Assembly: GCA_963843275.1 (NCBI GenBank)
Contig: CAWJJM010000009.1
Coordinates: 1-64,000, forward strand
Direction: 5' to 3'
DNA length: 64,000 nt
Source: CAWJJM01 sp963843275
GTDB taxonomy: Bacteria; Acidobacteriota; Thermoanaerobaculia; Multivoradales; JBCCEF01
Part shown: in pieces, positions 52,681-59,792 of the stretch
How the letters are laid out: each line of letters starts with the position of its first letter
Position numbering within the stretch: the first letter of the stretch is position 1
Notes under the pieces: generated by a model
Databases searched by the model: none
What the model was told of the DNA's origin: nothing
The model's input: the letters and a program-made list of their open reading frames with translations, nothing else
Made by a program: the position numbers and the translations under genes

Positions 52681-53007
52681 GAAGGACAGATCGAGCTCCT
52701 CCGCGGCACGCTGGACCTGCTCATCCTGCGCACGCTCCAGCCCGGGGCGGCGCACGGGCACGGCATCGCCAAGGCGATCGAACACAGCTCCGAGGGGGTC
52801 CTGCTGGTCGAGGAGGGCTCGTTGTACCCGGCCCTGCACCGGCTGCTCCGGCGCGGCTGGATCACCTTCGAGGAGGGCACCTCCGAGAACAACCGGCGGG
52901 CCAAGTTCTACCGCCTCACCGAGCGCGGGCGGCGGCAGCTCGTCGCCGAGCAGACGCGCTGGGAGAAGCTGGCATGGGCGATCGCCCGCGTCCTGCGACC
53001 CGCCTGA
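52672..53007 (+). CDS. PadR-family regulator linked to an ADOP permease
   Basis: ATG 52672 is chosen because the promoter -10 box lies upstream of it and downstream of the GTG at 52645. The 111-aa product has the PadR winged helix: IELLRGTLDLLILRTLQPGA, AHGHGIAKAIEHSSEGVLLV, EEGSLYPALHRLLRRGWITF and RAKFYRLTERGRRQLVAEQT. PadR genes directly before ADOP permeases are a standing arrangement in Acidobacteriota. It probably represses the pair. Confidence 0.88.
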   Translation: MSREGQIELLRGTLDLLILRTLQPGAAHGHGIAKAIEHSSEGVLLVEEGSLYPALHRLLRRGWITFEEGTSENNRRAKFYRLTERGRRQLVAEQTRWEKLAWAIARVLRPA

Positions 53008-53023
53008 GGACGCGGAGGCGCCG

Positions 53024-55627
53024 GTGAGGCGGCGGCGCCATCCGCTCGACGACCTCGAGGCGGAGATCCGCGACCACCTCGAGCGCGAGGTCGCCGACCA
53101 GGTGGCCGCCGGCGTGCCGCCCGCGGCGGCGCGCCGCGCCGCCCGCCGGCGCTTCGGCAACCCGGCGTTGGTGCGCGAGGACGCCCGCGCCGTCTGGGTG
53201 CCGCTGTGGCTCGACCAGCTGCGCCAGGACCTGCGCTTCGGCGCCCGCTCGCTGCGCCGCAACCCGGGCTTCGCGCTCGCCGCCATCCTCACCCTGGCGC
53301 TGGGGATCGGCGCCACCACGGCCGTCTTCAGCGTGGTCCGCGGCGTCCTCCTCGAGCCGCCCCCCTACCCGCGTCCCGACCGGGTGGTGACGATCTGGGA
53401 GACCCACGCCGGGCGCGGCGTCACCCGCGGCATCGTGGCGCCCGCCAACTTCGCCGCCTGGCGCGACCGGCAGCGCTCGTTCGCCCACGTCGGGCTGATC
53501 GAGCCGACGCGCCTGGGCGTCGTGGTCGACGGCCTGCCCGCCGAGGTGCGGGCCCTCCGGGTGTCGTCGGAGGCCTTCGCCGCGCTCGCGGTCCGGCCGG
53601 CGCTGGGCCGCCTCTACACCGCGGCCGAGGACCTGCGGGGGGAGGACGACGTGGTGGTGCTGAGCCACGAGTTCTGGCGCACCCGCCTGGGCGGCCGCCC
53701 CGACGTCGTCGGCACCGCGCTCGACACCGTCGACGGCCCTCGGACCATCGTCGGGGTGATGCCGGCCGGGTTCGCCATCGAGGGCTGGCAGGCCGTCTGT
53801 TTCGTGCCCTACGGCTGGACGCTCGAGGAGCTGCTGGCGGCACCGGGGAGGGGCTACTCGCACGGCGTCGCCCGCCTCCGCGACGGCGTCTCGCTGGCGC
53901 AGGCCCGCGACGAGATGCGGGCCATCGCGCGCCGCCTCGAGCGGGTGGCGCCGGAGCGCAACGCCGGCTGGTCGGCGGCGGTGGTGCCGATCCAGCGGGT
54001 GACGGTCGAGGGGGTGGCGCCGGTGCTGTGGGTGCTGGCGGGCGCCGTGGTGCTCGTGCTGCTCGTCGCCTGCGTCAACATCGCGAACCTGCTGCTCGCC
54101 CGCGGCACCGCCCGCGGGCGCGAGCTCGGGCTGCGGGCGGCGCTGGGGGCGGAGCGCCGGCGCCTGCTGCGCCAGATGCTCACCGAGAGCGTGCTGCTGG
54201 CGGTGTGCGGCGGGCTGGCGGGCCTGGGGCTGGCCGTCGCGCTGCAGCGGGGCCTCGTCGCCCTGGCGGCGGAGCGCATCGCCCCGGCGCAGCTCGACCG
54301 GGTGGCGCTGGACGCCGGGGCGGTGGCGTTCGCGCTGGCGGTCGCGCTGGGCGCCGGAGTTCTCTTCGGCCTGCTGCCGGCGCTGCTGGCGAGCGCGGGG
54401 GCGCGTGACGCCAACGCGGCGCGCAACGACGGCGGGCGCGGCGCGCGGCGGGGGCTGAGCGGCTTGGTGGTGGCGGAGGTGGCGCTGTCGCTGGTGCTCC
54501 TCGCGGGCGCCGGGCTGCTGGTCCGCAGCCTGCTCCGGCTCCAGGACGTCGACCCCGGCTTTCGCGCCGCCGGCGTGCTGACGGCGCGGGTCGGGCTGCC
54601 GGCGGCGCGCTACCCCGACGGCGCGGCGGTGACCGCGTTCCTCGACCGTGCCCTCGACCGGATCCGCGCCCTTCCCGGCGTCCGCGACGCGGCCGGCATC
54701 TCCTTCCTGCCGTTCGGCGGGCCCGGCATCGCGACCGGCTTCCACCGCCTCGACGCCCCGCCGCCCACCGCGGGCGAGGAGGCGACGGCCGACGTGCGGC
54801 CGGTGACGCCCGGCTACTTCCGGACCCTGGGCATCCCGCGGCTCGCCGGACGCGACTTCACGGCGGCCGACGGGGCCGACGCGGCCCCGGTGGCGGTGGT
54901 GAGCGCCGAGCTGGTGCGCACCGCGTTCCCCGGCGAGGATCCGCTGGGGCGGCGGATCCACGTCGCGGTGGGGCCGGCGGAGGGGGTCGTCGCCCGCATC
55001 GTCGGCGTGGTCGGCGACAGCAAGTTCTCCGCGCTCGACGCGACCACCCGGCCGGCGGTCTACCTGCCGCAGGCGCAGCTCTCCTTCGGCCTGCTCAGCT
55101 TCGTGGTGCGGACCGACGGCGACCCGCTGGCGCTGGCCGGGGACCTCGGCGCCGCGGTGCGCGAGATCGACCCCGCTCTGCCGGTCGCCGACGTGGCGCC
55201 GCTCGACCGGGTGGTCGGCGAGACCCTCGCCCGTCCCCGCGCGGTGTCGGCGGTGCTGAGCGCCTTCGCCCTGCTCGCGCTGCTCCTCGCCGCGGTCGGC
55301 GTCTACGGTGTGATGGCGTACTCCGTGGCCCGGCGGACCCGGGAGATCGCCGTCCGCATGGCGCTCGGGGCGACGGCCGGGTCGGTGCTGGGACGGGTGC
55401 TCGGCGAGGCCCTCCGGCTGGTGCTCGCCGGCGTCGCGGCGGGTCTGCTGGCGGCCGCCGCCCTGACCCGCCTGCTCGGGCGCCTGCTGTTCGAGACGGC
55501 GCCGCTCGACGCACCGACCTTCGCCGGCACCGCCCTGGTGCTGTTGGCGGTGGCGGCGCTGGCCGCGTACCTCCCCGCCCGCCGCGGCGCCCGCGTCGCC
55601 CCCGCCCGGGCGCTGCGGGCGGAGTGA
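53024..55627 (+). CDS. ADOP/MacB-type permease with N-terminal PadR-associated domain
   Basis: GTG 53024 lies 16 bp after padR. The first 60 residues (LDDLEAEIRDHLEREVADQV, AAGVPPAAARRAARRRFGN) are the helical segment found only in PadR-linked ADOP proteins. Then LRQDLRFGARSLRRNPGFAL, AAILTLALGIGATTAVFSVV, two MacB periplasmic domains, VLVLLVACVNIANLLLARGT and LLLAAVGVYGVMAYSVARRT, REIAVRMALGATAGSVLGRV, and the ending APARALRAE. 867 aa, intact. It is the second ADOP permease in the window and only distantly similar to the 30185 gene. Confidence 0.9.
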   Translation: MRRRRHPLDDLEAEIRDHLEREVADQVAAGVPPAAARRAARRRFGNPALVREDARAVWVPLWLDQLRQDLRFGARSLRRNPGFALAAILTLALGIGATTAVFSVVRGVLLEPPPYPRPDRVVTIWETHAGRGVTRGIVAPANFAAWRDRQRSFAHVGLIEPTRLGVVVDGLPAEVRALRVSSEAFAALAVRPALGRLYTAAEDLRGEDDVVVLSHEFWRTRLGGRPDVVGTALDTVDGPRTIVGVMPAGFAIEGWQAVCFVPYGWTLEELLAAPGRGYSHGVARLRDGVSLAQARDEMRAIARRLERVAPERNAGWSAAVVPIQRVTVEGVAPVLWVLAGAVVLVLLVACVNIANLLLARGTARGRELGLRAALGAERRRLLRQMLTESVLLAVCGGLAGLGLAVALQRGLVALAAERIAPAQLDRVALDAGAVAFALAVALGAGVLFGLLPALLASAGARDANAARNDGGRGARRGLSGLVVAEVALSLVLLAGAGLLVRSLLRLQDVDPGFRAAGVLTARVGLPAARYPDGAAVTAFLDRALDRIRALPGVRDAAGISFLPFGGPGIATGFHRLDAPPPTAGEEATADVRPVTPGYFRTLGIPRLAGRDFTAADGADAAPVAVVSAELVRTAFPGEDPLGRRIHVAVGPAEGVVARIVGVVGDSKFSALDATTRPAVYLPQAQLSFGLLSFVVRTDGDPLALAGDLGAAVREIDPALPVADVAPLDRVVGETLARPRAVSAVLSAFALLALLLAAVGVYGVMAYSVARRTREIAVRMALGATAGSVLGRVLGEALRLVLAGVAAGLLAAAALTRLLGRLLFETAPLDAPTFAGTALVLLAVAALAAYLPARRGARVAPARALRAE

Positions 55628-55637
55628 CGGCCCGGGG

Positions 55638-56444
55638 TCAGGGGACGGCCGCCGGCGGCCGGCGGAAGCCCGTGAGGGCGACGTCGACCTCCTGGAACGT
55701 TCCCTGGTGGCGATAGGTCTCGCGGACCACGCCGACGCCGCGGACGAACCAGCGCCGCGTGGGGCCGCCGAGGGTGCGGAAGGTGGCCAGGTAGGCCTCG
55801 GCGGCGCCGCGGCCCGGGACCGTCACCGGCTCGCGGCCCTCGACGATCCAGTAGTACATGCCCGGGTTCGGCGCGCCGCCCGCGCCGCGGCGGAAGCGCT
55901 CCGCCTGCGCCAGGTCCGCCGCCTCGCGGCGCCGTTCCGCCCAGCGCAGCCCGACCTCCAGCGGGAAGAACAGGTCGGGGGGCTGCTCGTCGCGGCGTCC
56001 CGGGTCGAGGAGGACGGGGTCCTGCGGTCCCGCGATCTCCCACACGCGGCCGCCGAGGATCAGCCAGTCGGTGGCCGGCCGGGCGTCGGGGCCCAGGGTC
56101 GGACCCTGCGCCGCGGCGTTGCGGGAGAGGATGCGGCGGGTGCGCTCGACGAGGAGGCCGTCGTGGAGGGGGCGCCGGGCCGCCACCGCGAGCTCCTCCG
56201 TCCAGCGCGCCGTCACCACCTGCCCGTCCTCCGCCTCGATCCGTTCGACGTGCTCGTAGGTCCAGGTGGTGCCCACGGCGAGCGGCAGCCAGTCCGCCGG
56301 ATCGGCCGGCTCGACCTGGAGGCTGAACATGCGGTCCGGGTCGACGCCTTCCGCAGGCTCCGCGGCCCCCGCCGGCGCCGCCAGCAGCACGAGGAGGGTG
56401 GCGGCGTGGCGGCGCAGGGCCGGGGCGTGGCGGTGCGGGGTCAT
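55638..56444 (-). CDS. Secreted protein of unknown function
   Basis: From ATG 56444 the 268-aa product has the signal peptide ALRRHAATLLVLLAAPAGAA. The mature part reads DPADWLPLAVGTTWTYEHVE, RIEAEDGQVVTARWTEELAV, LLVERTRRILSRN, FFPLEVGLRWAERRREAADL, MYYWIVEGREPVTVPGRGAA and VGVVRETYRHQGTFQEVDVA. The WLPLxxGTTWTYE...GxG.V...Y.H.GT pattern is a common secreted beta-barrel-like family in Acidobacteriota and Planctomycetes with no known function. It is last in the NFACT-R operon, 11 bp after the preceding gene. Confidence 0.7.
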   Translation of the reverse strand: MTPHRHAPALRRHAATLLVLLAAPAGAAEPAEGVDPDRMFSLQVEPADPADWLPLAVGTTWTYEHVERIEAEDGQVVTARWTEELAVAARRPLHDGLLVERTRRILSRNAAAQGPTLGPDARPATDWLILGGRVWEIAGPQDPVLLDPGRRDEQPPDLFFPLEVGLRWAERRREAADLAQAERFRRGAGGAPNPGMYYWIVEGREPVTVPGRGAAEAYLATFRTLGGPTRRWFVRGVGVVRETYRHQGTFQEVDVALTGFRRPPAAVP

Positions 56445-56455
56445 GGCGGGCCGCC

Positions 56456-56794
56456 TCAGGCGTCGGCGCCGGTCTGGCGCTCGACGTCCTCGCGCTGCTC
56501 GGGGTGCAGCGCCAGCCAGCGGTCGGCCATGGCGCGGTGCTCCGGGTTGAGCGACAGCAGGTGGAGGACGGCCTGGTGCGAGTCGGTGACCGCGGGCGGG
56601 TCGAGGCGCTCGAGGACCGCGGTGAGGAAGCCGCGGCCGGCGAGCCGGGCCTCGTCGCCGGCGAAGCGGTCGGCGAAGGGCCGCGCCGCCTCGGCGAGGG
56701 CGTCGCGGCGGCGCTGCCACGACAGCTCGGCGAGCCGCTCGGCGTAGGCGTCGACCGTCTGCTGCATCTGGCGGTTGAGCTTCTCGTAGAGCAT
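56456..56794 (-). CDS. Small helical protein of unknown function
   Basis: ATG 56794 follows GAGGAGAG. The 112-aa product is entirely helical: MLYEKLNRQMQQTVDAYAER, LAELSWQRRRDALAEAARPF, ADRFAGDEARLAGRGFLTAV and SLNPEHRAMADRWLALHPEQ. No membrane helix, no family known. It lies 17 bp after the NFACT-R gene, in the same operon. Confidence 0.55.
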   Translation of the reverse strand: MLYEKLNRQMQQTVDAYAERLAELSWQRRRDALAEAARPFADRFAGDEARLAGRGFLTAVLERLDPPAVTDSHQAVLHLLSLNPEHRAMADRWLALHPEQREDVERQTGADA

Positions 56795-56811
56795 GGCCCT
56801 CTCCTCGGCGC

Positions 56812-57210
56812 TCAGGCGCCGTCGTCGGCGCCGGCGGGCGGCTCGGTGACGTAGACCCGGAGCGACTGCCAGCGGGCCAGCTCCACCGTGCCGGCGGGCA
56901 GACGCGGTGGCTTGCGCACGTCGCGCGCGCGGCACAGGTGCACCTCCACCTTGCCGCGGGCGCCCCGTGCCTTGGAGTGCCAGGCGGCGAGCTGCGCGGC
57001 ACGCTCCAGCACGGGACGGGGGAGCTCGCTCAGGTCGTCGGGGTTGCGCACCACCACGTGGCTCCCGGTGTAGCCGGCGACGTGCAGCCAGAAGTCGTTC
57101 GGCGCGGCGAGGCGCAGGCTGAGATCGTCGTTCTCCCGCGCTCCCTTGCCCACCAGGACCTCGAATCCGTCCACCCGGACGGTGCGGTAGCCGCGGCCCT
57201 TGCTCCCCAT
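56812..57210 (-). CDS. Stand-alone NFACT-R (DUF814) RNA-binding domain protein
   Basis: The 132-aa product reads GYRTVRVDGFEVLVGKGARE, NDDLSLRLAAPNDFWLHVAG, YTGSHVVVRNPDDLSELPRP, VLERAAQLAAWHSKARGARG and KVEVHLCRARDVRKPPRLPA. The D-W-LH...G.H..-type core (DFWLHVAGYTGSHVVV) and the HSKAR segment are those of the NFACT-R domain of RqcH/Fbp. RqcH has NFACT-N and coiled-coil parts, missing here. Bacterial stand-alone domains probably bind RNA or tRNA; the role is not established. Confidence 0.85.
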   Translation of the reverse strand: MGSKGRGYRTVRVDGFEVLVGKGARENDDLSLRLAAPNDFWLHVAGYTGSHVVVRNPDDLSELPRPVLERAAQLAAWHSKARGARGKVEVHLCRARDVRKPPRLPAGTVELARWQSLRVYVTEPPAGADDGA

Positions 57211-57265
57211 CGTGGGACGTACTTTCGCACAGCGCGTGCCAGCCTTTCCGGGCCGGAGCGCGTGC

Positions 57266-57271
57266 TACGCT
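57266..57271 (+). promoter_or_regulatory. -10 box TACGCT, leaderless
   Basis: Eight bases before ATG 57280, with no ribosome site in between. It heads the AtuA-like/hydratase operon. Confidence 0.45.
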
Positions 57272-57279
57272 CCCGGGCG

Positions 57280-58647
57280 ATGCGGACGGTGCGCGTGGGC
57301 AACGGTCAGGGCTTCTGGGGCGACAACCTGGACGCTCCCGTGGAGCTGCTGCGGGGCGGCCCGATCGACTACATCGGCATGGACTACCTGGCCGAGGTGA
57401 CCCTGTCGATCATGATGCGCCAGAAGCTGAAGAACCCCCGCCTCGGGTACGCCACCGACTTCATCGGTTTCGTCGAGCGGGTGCTGCCGGAGATCCGCGA
57501 GCGCAACGTGCGGGTGCTGACCAACGCGGGCGGGCTGAACCCGCGGGCCTGCCGGGAGCGCATCTTCGAGGTGGCGCGCCGGCTCGGCGTCCACGGGCTG
57601 CGGGTCGGGGTGGTCGAGGGCGACGATCTGCTGCCGCGGCTCGGCGAGCTGGTGGCGGCCGGCCACGAGCTGGCCAACATGGACACCGGCGAGCCGATCC
57701 GCCCGGTGGTCGACCGGATGACCAGCGCCAACGCCTACCTCGGGGCGCGCCCGGTCTGCGCGGCGCTGGCCGAGGGGGCGCACATCGTGCTCTGCGGCCG
57801 GGTGACCGACACCGCCCTGGCGCTGGCGCCGCTGATCCACGAGTTCGGCTGGGGAGCCGAGGACTGGAACCACCTCGCCGCCGGCACCATCGCCGGCCAC
57901 ATCCTCGAGTGCGGCGCCCAGTGCACCGGCGGCAACTTCAGCCGCTGGTGGGAGGTGCCGGACCTGTGGAACGTGGGCTACCCGATCGTCGAGGCCGCCG
58001 AGGACGGCAGCTTCGTGGTCACCAAGCACCCGGGCACCGGAGGCATGGTGACGATCGACACCGTCTCCGAGCAGCTCCTCTACGAGATGGCGACGCCGAG
58101 CGAGTACATCACCCCCGACGTGGTCGCCGACTTCACCACCATCCGGCTCGCCGCGGACGGCCCCGACCGGGTGCGGGTCGGGGGGATCGAGGGGCGGCCG
58201 AAGACCCCGTTCCTGAAGATCTCCGCCTCCTACCTGGCGGGCTACAAGGCGAGCGGGCAGATCACCCTCTCCGCGCCGCGCGCCGTCGACAAGGCGCGGC
58301 TGGCGGCGGAGGTCGTGTTCAAGCGGCTCGAACGCGCCGGGGTGACCTTCGACGACGACCAGCGCTCGGTGGAGCTGCTGGGGGCGTCGGCCTGCCTGCC
58401 GGGGATCCACCCGCCGCCGGCGGATCCGCCCGAGGTGGTGCTGCGCCTCGGGGTCCGGGACGCCGACCGCGACAAGGTGTCGCGCTTCGGCATGGAGATC
58501 GCGCCGCTGATCACCGCCGGGCCGCCGGGCGTCACCGGCTTCGCCGGCGGCCGCCCGCGGGCGCAGGAGATCGTCGCCTACTGGCCGGCCCTGCTCGCCC
58601 GCGAAGAGGTCGAGGACCACATCGTCGTCACCGTGGAGGAGGCATGA
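57280..58647 (+). CDS. DUF1446/AtuA-family protein
   Basis: The 455-aa product starts MRTVRVGNGQGFWGDNLDAP and has GGPIDYIGMDYLAEVTLSIM, RVLTNAGGLNPRACRERIFE, GARPVCAALAEGAHIVLCGR, VTDTALALAPLIHEFGWGAE, GAQCTGGNFSRWWEVPD and KHPGTGGMVTIDTVSEQLLY. This is the DUF1446 family, which includes AtuA of the acyclic terpene pathway. The G.G.GFWGD opening suggests nucleotide or CoA binding. The reaction is not established. It overlaps the next gene by ATGA. Confidence 0.85.
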   Translation: MRTVRVGNGQGFWGDNLDAPVELLRGGPIDYIGMDYLAEVTLSIMMRQKLKNPRLGYATDFIGFVERVLPEIRERNVRVLTNAGGLNPRACRERIFEVARRLGVHGLRVGVVEGDDLLPRLGELVAAGHELANMDTGEPIRPVVDRMTSANAYLGARPVCAALAEGAHIVLCGRVTDTALALAPLIHEFGWGAEDWNHLAAGTIAGHILECGAQCTGGNFSRWWEVPDLWNVGYPIVEAAEDGSFVVTKHPGTGGMVTIDTVSEQLLYEMATPSEYITPDVVADFTTIRLAADGPDRVRVGGIEGRPKTPFLKISASYLAGYKASGQITLSAPRAVDKARLAAEVVFKRLERAGVTFDDDQRSVELLGASACLPGIHPPPADPPEVVLRLGVRDADRDKVSRFGMEIAPLITAGPPGVTGFAGGRPRAQEIVAYWPALLAREEVEDHIVVTVEEA

Positions 58648-58979
58648 CGCGGGTGCGGTTGGAGCGGGTGGCGCACGCCCGCTCGGGGGACAAGGGCGAC
58701 GCCAGCAACATCGGGTTGATCGCGAACTCGCCCGAGGTCTACCGGGTGCTGGCGGCGGAGGTGACCGCCGAGCGGGTCAAGGAGCACTTCCGCGAGGTCT
58801 GCCGTGGCCCGGTGGAGCGCTTCGAGGTCCCCAACCTCCTCGCCTTCAACTTCATCCTCCACGACTCGCTGGGGGGCGGCGGCACCGAGAGCCTGAAGAC
58901 GGACGCCCAGGGCAAGACCCACGCCCAGGGGCTGCTCGAGATGGAGGTGGAGGTGCCGGCGGAGCTGCTGGAGCGATGA
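58644..58979 (+). CDS. AtuA-like C-terminal domain protein
   Basis: The 111-aa product reads MTRVRLERVAHARSGDKGDA, SNIGLIANSPEVYRVLAAEV, FEVPNLLAFNFILHDSLGGG and GTESLKTDAQGKTHAQGLLE. AHARSGDKG is the signature of the domain that in many organisms is fused to the C-terminus of DUF1446 proteins. Here it is a separate gene with ATGA overlaps on both sides, so the two halves probably form one complex. Confidence 0.85.
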   Translation: MTRVRLERVAHARSGDKGDASNIGLIANSPEVYRVLAAEVTAERVKEHFREVCRGPVERFEVPNLLAFNFILHDSLGGGGTESLKTDAQGKTHAQGLLEMEVEVPAELLER

Positions 58980-59770
58980 GCGGGGGCGGCTTCGAGACGC
59001 TGCGGGTGGAGCGCGACGGCGACCTGCTGCGGGTGACCCTCGACGCTCCCGAGCGCGCCAACGCCCTGTCGCCGGCGATGATCGCCGAGCTCACCGCCGT
59101 CTACTCGCGCCGCTGGCTCGACGAGGGGGTGCGGGCGCTGCTGCTCTCCGGCGCCGGCCGGCACTTCTCGGCCGGCGCCGACCTCGCCCACCTGCGCTCC
59201 CTGCGCGACGCCGGCGCCGCCGAGAACCGCGCCGACTCCGAGCGCCTGCGCGGCCTCTTCGCCGCCGTGCTGCGGCAGGAGGCGCTCACCCTCGCCCTGG
59301 TCCGGGGCGCCTGCGTCGCCGGCGGCTGCGGCCTGGCCACGGCGTGCGACTTCGTCCTCGCCGCCGAGGGCTCGCGCTTCCTCTACAGCGAGGTGCGCAT
59401 CGGCTTCGTGGCGGCGCTGGTGGCGACCTTCCTGCCCCTGCGGGTGCGCGGCGCGGACCTCCGCGAGCTGTTGCTGTTCCCGCGCGAGCTCGACGCCGAG
59501 CGGGCCCGGGAGATCGGCCTGGTCAACCGCGTGGTGCCGGCCGAGCGCCTGGCGGCGGCCGGCGACGAGCTGGCGGCGGAGGTGCTCGCCAACGGCAGCT
59601 CGGCCTCGATCGCCGCCACCAAGCGCCTGCTGCTCGACGTCCACGGCCGCGACCTCGAGGCCGCGCTCGAGCGCGCCGCGGAGGTCAACGCCGCCGCCCG
59701 CGCCACCGACGACTGCCGGCGCGGCATCGCCCACGTGCTGGAGCACAAGCGCGCGCCCACCTGGCGCTGA
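58976..59770 (+). CDS. Enoyl-CoA hydratase/isomerase family protein
   Basis: ATG 58976 overlaps the previous stop. The 264-aa crotonase-fold protein has LRVTLDAPERANALSPAMIA, GAGRHFSAGADLAHLRSLRD, LALVRGACVAGGCGLATACD, SRFLYSEVRIGFVAALVATF and ARAEIGLVNRVVP-type ending (AREIGLVNRVVPAERLAAAG). The oxyanion hole (FSAGAD, CVAGGCG) is intact. The catalytic Glu candidate is in YSEVRIGF. In this operon it would hydrate methylglutaconyl- or isohexenylglutaconyl-CoA, as LiuC/AtuE do; this is inferred from context. Confidence 0.85.
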   Translation: MSGGGFETLRVERDGDLLRVTLDAPERANALSPAMIAELTAVYSRRWLDEGVRALLLSGAGRHFSAGADLAHLRSLRDAGAAENRADSERLRGLFAAVLRQEALTLALVRGACVAGGCGLATACDFVLAAEGSRFLYSEVRIGFVAALVATFLPLRVRGADLRELLLFPRELDAERAREIGLVNRVVPAERLAAAGDELAAEVLANGSSASIAATKRLLLDVHGRDLEAALERAAEVNAAARATDDCRRGIAHVLEHKRAPTWR

Positions 59771-59792
59771 GCGCCGGGCGCCGCCCCCTGCG

